From Desulforamulus ferrireducens (GTDB taxonomy: Bacteria > Bacillota > Desulfotomaculia > Desulfotomaculales > Desulfotomaculaceae): a DNA stretch of 64,000 nucleotides. The position numbers were made by a program, and so were the translations under genes. Below the pieces are notes generated by a model. The model was not told the DNA's origin. It did not search any database and was given only the letters and a program-made list of their open reading frames with translations. Positions 58,038 through 64,000 of this stretch are shown here, piece by piece (position 1 is the first letter of the stretch; every line of letters starts with the position of its first letter). The stretch covers positions 372,001 to 436,000 of the forward strand of contig NZ_CP019698.1 of NCBI RefSeq assembly GCF_002005145.1, in the 5' to 3' direction.

Positions 58038-59699
58038 ATGAAAATGTCCGGAGCGGAGATTTTAATAGACAGTCTGAAAGAACTTGGGGCGGATACCATC
58101 TTCGGATATCCGGGCGGGCAAGCACTTCCTATCTACGATGCCTTGTATGATTCAGATATTAATCACCTGCTAACCCGTCACGAACAGGGAGCGGTTCATG
58201 CGGCGGACGGTTTTGCCCGGGCCTCGGGGAAAGTGGGAGTTTGCCTGGCTACCTCCGGCCCCGGTGCCACCAACCTGGTCACAGGCATTGCCAATGCCTA
58301 TATGGATTCGGTGCCCCTGGTGGCCATCACCGGGCAGGTGCCTACCTCCATGTTGGGGCGAGACTCCTTTCAGGAAGTGGATATCACCGGTATTACCCTC
58401 CCCATCACCAAACACAACTATATCGTCAAAGACATCAGGGATTTGGGCAGAATCGTTAAAGAGGCCTTTTATATAGCCAGCACCGGCAGGCCGGGACCGG
58501 TTTTAATAGATATCCCCAAGGATGTTTCCGCCGGGGAGATGGATTATCATCCCAATGGTTTTCTGGATTTACCGGGCTATAATCCGCCCCGTAAGGGCAA
58601 AGAAGAACTGTTAAACCAAGCCTTTAAGGCCATTGCCCAAAGCCAGCGACCGGTCATCTATGCCGGTGGCGGTATTATCAGTGCCGCTGCCCATCAAGAA
58701 TTAAGGAAGTTGGCCGAAACCCTGCTGGCACCGGTGGCCACCACCCTCATGGGCTTAGGCAGCTTCCCCGAGGATCATCCTCTGTCATTGGGTATGCTGG
58801 GCATGCATGGCACCAAATACGCCAACTATGCCATTTGCGAATGTGATTTGCTCATCGCCCTGGGTGTACGTTTTGACGATCGGGTTACCGGTAAGGTGGA
58901 ATCCTTTGCCCCCCATGCCAAGATTATTCACATTGACATAGACCCGGCGGAAATGGGAAAAAATGTTCGCGTGGATATTCCTATTGCCGGAGATGTAAAA
59001 GTTGTTCTTAATCAACTGTTGGAGCGGTTGGAAGCCCGTTTGGCGGGGGCCTGGCAAGAAAAAGTGGCCAGGTGGAAAAAGGAATATCCCCTGGAGGTTA
59101 AGGCGGGAGGCAATGGCTTAAAGCCGCAGCAGATCATCCGCGAAATTTATCAGCAAACCGCTGGGCAGGCACGCATCACCACCGAAGTGGGGCAGCACCA
59201 AATGTGGGCAGCCCAGTACTACACCTACACCAAACCCCGTTCCTTTATCTCTTCCGGCGGCTTAGGTACCATGGGCTACGGTTTTCCCGCCGCCATCGGG
59301 GTGCAGGTGGCTTGTCCGGAGGAAACGGTTTTCGATATTGCCGGTGACGGCAGTATTCAAATGAACATTCAAGAACTGGCTACCGCCATGGACTATAACT
59401 TGCCAGTTAATGTAGCCATTATGAACAACGGTTATCTGGGGATGGTTCGCCAGTGGCAGGAAATGCTGTATAATCGGCGCTATTCCCACTCCGAGATGCG
59501 GGGCCCTGACTATGTTAAGCTGGCTGAAGCTTATGGGGCCGAGGGCTACCAGGTTACTCGCCAGGAGGAAGTGGCCGATGTGCTGCAGGCGGCAATTCAG
59601 TCCCGCAAACCAGTACTAATGGACTTTATTATCGAGAGAGAAGAAAATGTTTTACCCTTTGTCCCACCGGGCAAAGCATTAAATGAGATGATAGGGTAG
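58038..59699 (+). CDS. ilvB: Acetolactate synthase large subunit, copy 1
   Basis: ThDP- and FAD-dependent enzyme joining pyruvate with pyruvate or 2-ketobutyrate. It has 553 residues from ATG 58038 after AAAGGAGG. Catalytic Glu49 in RHEQGAVHAADG, and ThDP-binding GDGSIQMNIQEL ending at MNN. It is directly followed by its regulatory subunit gene, ilvN, after 14 bases. Confidence 0.97.
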   Translation: MKMSGAEILIDSLKELGADTIFGYPGGQALPIYDALYDSDINHLLTRHEQGAVHAADGFARASGKVGVCLATSGPGATNLVTGIANAYMDSVPLVAITGQVPTSMLGRDSFQEVDITGITLPITKHNYIVKDIRDLGRIVKEAFYIASTGRPGPVLIDIPKDVSAGEMDYHPNGFLDLPGYNPPRKGKEELLNQAFKAIAQSQRPVIYAGGGIISAAAHQELRKLAETLLAPVATTLMGLGSFPEDHPLSLGMLGMHGTKYANYAICECDLLIALGVRFDDRVTGKVESFAPHAKIIHIDIDPAEMGKNVRVDIPIAGDVKVVLNQLLERLEARLAGAWQEKVARWKKEYPLEVKAGGNGLKPQQIIREIYQQTAGQARITTEVGQHQMWAAQYYTYTKPRSFISSGGLGTMGYGFPAAIGVQVACPEETVFDIAGDGSIQMNIQELATAMDYNLPVNVAIMNNGYLGMVRQWQEMLYNRRYSHSEMRGPDYVKLAEAYGAEGYQVTRQEEVADVLQAAIQSRKPVLMDFIIEREENVLPFVPPGKALNEMIG

Positions 59700-59713
59700 A
59701 AAGGGGTGGCGCA

Positions 59714-60226
59714 ATGTACCATACACTGGCGGTATTAGTGGAAAACAGTCCTGGTGTTTTGGCCCGGGTGGCCGGACTCTTTAGCCGGCGGGGCTACAAC
59801 ATCGACAGCCTGGCAGTGGGCCGTACAGATAATCCAGCCATTTCCCGGATGACCATTGTGGTGGAGGGAGATGAACGGGTCTTAGAGCAGGTGAGTAAGC
59901 AGCTACACAAATTGGTGGATGTGATAAAAATTAGTGATATCACTTCCTCACCCCACGTAAGTCGGGAATTGGTGCTCATTAAGGTGAACGCGGATACCGG
60001 TACCCGCGGGGAAATCATGCAAATTGCCCAGATTTTCCGAGCTGCCATTGTGGATTACGGTCATAAAAGCCTTACTTTAGAATTAACAGGAAATCAGGAG
60101 AAAATCAGTGCCTTTGAGGAAGCCTTACAGCCCTTTGGCATTAAAGAATTGGTCCGCACTGGCAAAGTAGCCATGCTGCGGGGCACTAAATGTACCAATA
60201 TCGCAAAGACAAAAGAGGAGGACTAA
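59714..60226 (+). CDS. ilvN: Acetolactate synthase small subunit
   Basis: Regulatory subunit with an N-terminal ACT domain: [20 protein letters not shown] and [20 protein letters not shown]. It has 170 residues, with the C-terminal half ([20 protein letters not shown]) completing the typical IlvH/IlvN fold. It binds valine in other bacteria. Ends two bases before the ilvC start. Confidence 0.96.
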   Translation: MYHTLAVLVENSPGVLARVAGLFSRRGYNIDSLAVGRTDNPAISRMTIVVEGDERVLEQVSKQLHKLVDVIKISDITSSPHVSRELVLIKVNADTGTRGEIMQIAQIFRAAIVDYGHKSLTLELTGNQEKISAFEEALQPFGIKELVRTGKVAMLRGTKCTNIAKTKEED

Positions 60227-60228
60227 AG

Positions 60229-61224
60229 ATGGTAAGAGTTTATTACGATGCCGATGCTAATCTGGAATTTTTAAAGGGTAAAAAGATTGCTGTGCTGGGT
60301 TATGGCAGCCAGGGGCATGCCCAGGCCCAAAGCCTCAGGGATAGTGGATTGGATGTAGTGGTGGGCCTGCGCAAGGACAGTGCCCGTTGGGCCAAGGCCG
60401 AAGCCGATGGCCTACAGGTTGCCACTGTACCGGAGGCCTGCGCCCAGGCAGATATTATTCAAGTACTGCTGCCGGATGAAATTCAAGGACGTGTCTATGC
60501 CGAAGAGATTGAACCCTATTTAGCCGATGGTAAGGCCTTAATGTTCTCCCACGGCTTCAACATTCACTTTGGTCAGATTGTTCCCCCCAAATATGTGGAT
60601 GTCTTCCTGGTAGCTCCCAAAAGCCCGGGCCATTTGGTAAGACGGATGTATGAAGAGGGCAAGGGGGTACCTGGCCTGGTGGCTGTGTATCAGGACTACA
60701 CCGGCAAAGCCAAGGATCTTGCCCTGGCCTATGCCAAAGGAATTGGCTGCACCAAGGCGGGAGTTTTTGAAACCACCTTCCAGGAAGAAACCGAAACCGA
60801 TTTGTTTGGCGAGCAGGCGGTGCTGTGCGGTGGGGTATCCGAATTAATTAAAGCCGGCTTCGATACCCTGGTGGAAGCGGGTTATGCTCCGGAAATGGCT
60901 TACTTTGAATGTCTACACGAACTAAAATTAATCGTTGATCTCATCTATGAAGGCGGCCTTTCCCGCATGCGTTACTCTGTGAGTAACACCGCTGAATACG
61001 GTGACTATATGGTTGGGCCTCGCATCATCACTGAGGAAACCCGTGAGGAAATGAGACGGGTGCTGCAGGAAATCCAAGACGGCACCTTCGCCCGCAACTG
61101 GATGCTGGAAAACCAGGTCAATGCTCCCCAACTGAACGCCATCCGTAAGATGGAAGCCGAGCATCCCATCGAAAAGGTAGGGGCCGAACTCCGCAAAATG
61201 ATGCCCTGGCTGCAAAAAAAGTAG
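60229..61224 (+). CDS. ilvC: Ketol-acid reductoisomerase
   Basis: Mg- and NAD(P)H-dependent isomeroreductase. ATG 60229 ([20 protein letters not shown]) follows AAAAGAGGAGGAC; the frame extends back into ilvN. The 331 residues show the short class I form: [17 protein letters not shown] for nucleotide binding and [14 protein letters not shown] with metal ligands. Its stop TAG is the first three bases of a repeat copy. Confidence 0.98.
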   Translation: MVRVYYDADANLEFLKGKKIAVLGYGSQGHAQAQSLRDSGLDVVVGLRKDSARWAKAEADGLQVATVPEACAQADIIQVLLPDEIQGRVYAEEIEPYLADGKALMFSHGFNIHFGQIVPPKYVDVFLVAPKSPGHLVRRMYEEGKGVPGLVAVYQDYTGKAKDLALAYAKGIGCTKAGVFETTFQEETETDLFGEQAVLCGGVSELIKAGFDTLVEAGYAPEMAYFECLHELKLIVDLIYEGGLSRMRYSVSNTAEYGDYMVGPRIITEETREEMRRVLQEIQDGTFARNWMLENQVNAPQLNAIRKMEAEHPIEKVGAELRKMMPWLQKK

Positions 61225-61392
61225 CTTAAAGGTATTCCTTTGGGGTCAGGCCATTAGCTATGGGCTAGTTTGGTGGATGGTGGAGGGTTGAAGTGGCAAA
61301 GGGAGTGTCTTAGGAGTAATTCAGTCGTTGAGATAAAAGGAAGATAAGATAAAAAAGCCGATGGCCGATGGCTGAGGGCCGACGGCCATCCT
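61222..61392 (+). repeat. GGCC-type repeat with 33-nt head, and second block
   Basis: Bases 61222-61254 repeat 40305-40337 with two differences and start at the ilvC stop. After GGCCATTAGCTATGGGCTAG there is about 90 bases of non-repeat sequence with no reading frame, then GCCGATGGCCGATGGCTGAG with GGCCGACGGCCAT (61357-61389). The whole 183-base ilvC-ilvB2 gap is this element and its flanks. Confidence 0.75.
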
Positions 61393-61407
61393 CGGGAGGG
61401 ATATGCT

Positions 61408-63078
61408 TTGGAAATTACCTGCGCCGAAGCGTTGGTTCGCTGCCTGGAAATGGAGGGCGTGGAATTAATCTTTGGTTATCCCGGTGGTGCTATCCTCCCT
61501 GTCTACGATGCCTTAAATAACAGCAGGATCAAGCACATTTTAACGCGGCACGAACAGGGGGCTGTCTTTGGAGCCAGTGGCTATGCCAGGGTGACAGGCA
61601 AAGTGGGGGTCTGTATGGCCACCTCCGGTCCCGGTGCCACCAATCTGGTCACTGGTTTGGCCAATGCCTATATGGACTCCATTCCCCTGGTGGCCATTAC
61701 AGGTCAGGTGTCTACCACCCAGGTGGGTACCGATGCCTTTCAGGAAGTTGATATTACCGGCATTACCATGCCCATCACCAAACACAATTACTTAGTAAAA
61801 GATGCCAAAATGCTGCCCATGATTGTTAAAAGAGCCTTTCATATTGCCAGCACGGGCAGGCAGGGACCGGTCTTAATTGACTTACCCAGGGATGTGGCCG
61901 AAACCCTGATTGATTTCAAATACCCTGAGTCCGTTGAGCTGATGGGCTATAAACCCACGGTCAAGGGACACCCGGCACAGATTAATCAGGCGGCCCGGCT
62001 CATGATGGAAGCCCAGCGCCCGGTAATTTATGTGGGTGGCGGTGTGGTTAACGGCGAGGCAGCGGAAGAGCTGCTATGGCTGGCAGAAACCATTGATGCG
62101 CCGGTGGTTTCCACCCTTATGGGCTTAGGAGCCTTCCCGGGGGATCATCCCCTCTATGTAGGGATGTTGGGTCTGCATGGCAACAAGGCAGCCAATCTGG
62201 CTGTCACCGAATGTGATCTGCTGATAACCCTGGGAGCCAGATTTGATGATCGGGTTACCGGCCGCATCAGTGGTTTTGCTCCCCAGGCACGGGTGATTCA
62301 CGTGGATATTGACCCGGCGGAAATCAGTAAAAACGTGCTTTCCCACCTGCCCATCGTGGGGGATACCAAGAATGTTTTGCAAGCCCTACTGGTGCGTTTG
62401 GAGAAAAAACAAAACCCGGCCTGGCGGGAAACCGTTGCCCGGTGGAAAGAGGAGTTCGCGCCCCGCTACCGGGAGCGGGCAGGTTACCTCAAGCCGCAAT
62501 ATATAATAGAAGAAATTTATCGACACACCGGGGGTAACTGTATTGTAGCCACCGATGTGGGCCAGCACCAAATGTGGGCGGCGCAACATTTTACCTTTAA
62601 AAGACCCCGGCAATTTGTTACCTCCGGGGGATTAGGGGCTATGGGCTTTGGTCTGCCCAGTGCCATTGGGGCGCAAATTGGCAAACCGGCAGAAACAGTG
62701 GTACTGGTTACTGGCGACGGCAGTTTCCAAATGACCCTTAACGAACTTGCCACCGCTGCTGAGCAAGGACTGCCCCTGAAAATATTTGTGCTCAACAACC
62801 GACGTCTAGGCATGGTACGCCAACTGCAAGAATTCTACTGTGAGAAGCGCTACATGGCGGTGGATTTTAGCTTTGTGCCCAGCTTTGCAGATTTAGGTAA
62901 AGTATACGGTTTTACCGGCATTACTGTGACTAACCAGGCAGAACTGCAGGCTGCACTGGAGACAGCCTTTAACAAACCAGGGCCGGTATTGGTGGACTGT
63001 GCCATCGACCCTGTGGAAAATGTTATGCCCATGGTTTTGGCGGGCAGAGACATTAGTGACGCTTTGGATTACGAATAA
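61408..63078 (+). CDS. ilvB: Acetolactate synthase large subunit, copy 2
   Basis: A second, full-length paralogue of 556 residues in the same operon. TTG 61408 ([20 protein letters not shown]) follows CGGGAGGG. It keeps Glu49 ([12 protein letters not shown]), the ThDP motif [12 protein letters not shown] to LNN and the whole fold. It differs from copy 1 along its whole length, so it is an old duplication, not a recent one. It has no adjacent small-subunit gene. Confidence 0.97.
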   Translation: MEITCAEALVRCLEMEGVELIFGYPGGAILPVYDALNNSRIKHILTRHEQGAVFGASGYARVTGKVGVCMATSGPGATNLVTGLANAYMDSIPLVAITGQVSTTQVGTDAFQEVDITGITMPITKHNYLVKDAKMLPMIVKRAFHIASTGRQGPVLIDLPRDVAETLIDFKYPESVELMGYKPTVKGHPAQINQAARLMMEAQRPVIYVGGGVVNGEAAEELLWLAETIDAPVVSTLMGLGAFPGDHPLYVGMLGLHGNKAANLAVTECDLLITLGARFDDRVTGRISGFAPQARVIHVDIDPAEISKNVLSHLPIVGDTKNVLQALLVRLEKKQNPAWRETVARWKEEFAPRYRERAGYLKPQYIIEEIYRHTGGNCIVATDVGQHQMWAAQHFTFKRPRQFVTSGGLGAMGFGLPSAIGAQIGKPAETVVLVTGDGSFQMTLNELATAAEQGLPLKIFVLNNRRLGMVRQLQEFYCEKRYMAVDFSFVPSFADLGKVYGFTGITVTNQAELQAALETAFNKPGPVLVDCAIDPVENVMPMVLAGRDISDALDYE

Positions 63079-63098
63079 AAAATACGGGAGGGAATGGT

Positions 63099-64000
63099 GT
63101 GAGTAACCGGGTGTACATCTTTGATACTACCCTGCGGGACGGCGAACAGTCCCCGGGTGTTAGTCTAAATATCAATGAGAAACTACAGATTGCCAGGCAA
63201 CTGGTACGCCTGGGTGTGGATATCATTGAAGCTGGGTTCCCCATTACCTCCCCTGGAGATTTCGCCGCGGTGCAAGCGGTGGCCAGAGAGGTGCGAGGGA
63301 TAACCGTAGCCGGCTTGGCACGGGCCAACTTTAAGGATATTGACAGAGCTTACGAAGCACTTAAGGAAGCCGAGCAGGCCCGCATCCATACCTTTATTGC
63401 CACTTCGGATATTCATTTAAAATATAAATTGCGCAAGGATCGGGAACAGGTACTGGAAGCCGCTGTGGCGGCAGTAAAGCATGCTAAAAAGTATACCTCC
63501 GATGTGGAGTTCTCCGCTGAGGATGCCTCCCGCTCGGATATCGATTACCTGAGCCGCGTCTTTGCCGAGGTCATCAAAGCGGGAGCCACGGTCATTAATA
63601 TACCTGATACAGTGGGTTATACCACCCCGGAGGAATATGCCCAGTTTATCCGTTCCATTATGGAGAAAACACCGGGCATTGAAAAGGCCATTGTCAGCGT
63701 ACACTGCCACGATGACCTGGGGTTGGCGGTGGCCAACTCCCTGGCAGCGGTGGGTGCCGGTGCCCGTCAGGTGGAGGGTACCATCAACGGTATTGGTGAA
63801 AGGGCGGGTAACGCCGCTCTGGAGGAAGTGGTGATGGGACTATACACCAGGAAGGATCGTTTTGGACTGACCACCGGTTTTAACACTAAAGAAATTTACC
63901 GTACCAGCCGTTTAGTTAGCTCGCTGACTGGTATGCCGGTGCAGCCCAACAAGGCGGTGGTGGGTAAGAACGCCTTTGCCCATGAATCCGGCATTCATCA
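63099..64000 (+). CDS. leuA: 2-isopropylmalate synthase (5' part)
   Basis: First committed step of leucine synthesis, condensing acetyl-CoA with 2-ketoisovalerate. GTG 63099 ([20 protein letters not shown]) follows CGGGAGGG. The 300 codons up to the window end cover the catalytic barrel: [12 protein letters not shown] and [13 protein letters not shown] metal motifs, and [17 protein letters not shown]. The C-terminal regulatory region lies outside. Homocitrate or citramalate synthase is less likely, as the operon is BCAA-directed. Confidence 0.9.
   Translation, partial: MSNRVYIFDTTLRDGEQSPGVSLNINEKLQIARQLVRLGVDIIEAGFPITSPGDFAAVQAVAREVRGITVAGLARANFKDIDRAYEALKEAEQARIHTFIATSDIHLKYKLRKDREQVLEAAVAAVKHAKKYTSDVEFSAEDASRSDIDYLSRVFAEVIKAGATVINIPDTVGYTTPEEYAQFIRSIMEKTPGIEKAIVSVHCHDDLGLAVANSLAAVGAGARQVEGTINGIGERAGNAALEEVVMGLYTRKDRFGLTTGFNTKEIYRTSRLVSSLTGMPVQPNKAVVGKNAFAHESGIH

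Overview
The window reads as a chromosome segment of a low-to-mid GC Bacillota, most like the Desulfotomaculum/Desulforamulus group of spore-forming Peptococcaceae. That placement is an inference. It rests on the rplJL-rpoBC / rpsLG-fusA-tuf / S10-spc-alpha gene order, T-box riboswitches, a CwlD-type spore amidase, strong AGGAGG ribosome binding sites with frequent GTG/TTG starts, and the cysteine-rich insert in EF-Tu. Nearly all genes lie on the plus strand; the exception is a two-gene minus-strand unit at 38.6-39.5 kb.

Layout. (1) 1-33.3 kb is a core expression super-cluster: the end of rplA, an L10-type leader, rplJ, rplL, a terminator and new promoter, a structured leader, rpoB, rpoC, an L7Ae-type protein gene, rpsL, rpsG, fusA, tuf, the S10/spc/alpha ribosomal genes with secY, map, infA and rpoA, then rplQ and a terminator. 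It continues with an ECF transporter energising module (ecfA1, ecfA2, ecfT), truA, and rplM-rpsI with its own promoter and leader. Two small ribosomal genes (rpmD, rpmJ) are annotated here by direct reading. adk is absent between secY and map. (2) 33.3-35.9 kb is an AT-rich insertion between rpsI and cwlD. It holds a three-gene cassette of two unrecognised proteins and a HEPN-like protein, with an operator-like repeat in front and a terminator behind, followed by the frameshifted remnant of a surface-protein gene. (3) 35.9-42.7 kb is mixed housekeeping: cwlD, a cysteine desulfurase framed by repeats, a FlhB-like/FliK-like pair on the minus strand, a LysE-type exporter, and an AMMECR1/MEMO/radical-SAM pair. 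(4) 42.7-54.3 kb is arginine synthesis: argC-argJ-argB-argD-carB-argF and argG-argH, each block with a promoter and ArgR-box-like palindromes; carA is missing. (5) 54.3-64 kb holds an HD-GYP regulator gene, then a branched-chain amino acid operon ilvD-ilvB-ilvN-ilvC-second ilvB-leuA (leuA runs off the end). The operon is preceded by two tandem T-boxes, each with its own promoter, whose specifier codons read as AUC (Ile) and CUC (Leu).

The most unusual items are the HEPN cassette and the decayed island around it, the dual-specificity tandem T-boxes, and several families of intergenic palindromic repeats. The repeats include a GGCC-rich family with a conserved 33-nt head that begins at or next to stop codons, a GAGGGAGTT hairpin pair in opposite orientation around the cysteine desulfurase, and a TTCGAA repeat between tuf and rpsJ. 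No tRNA, rRNA, CRISPR array or transposase was seen.
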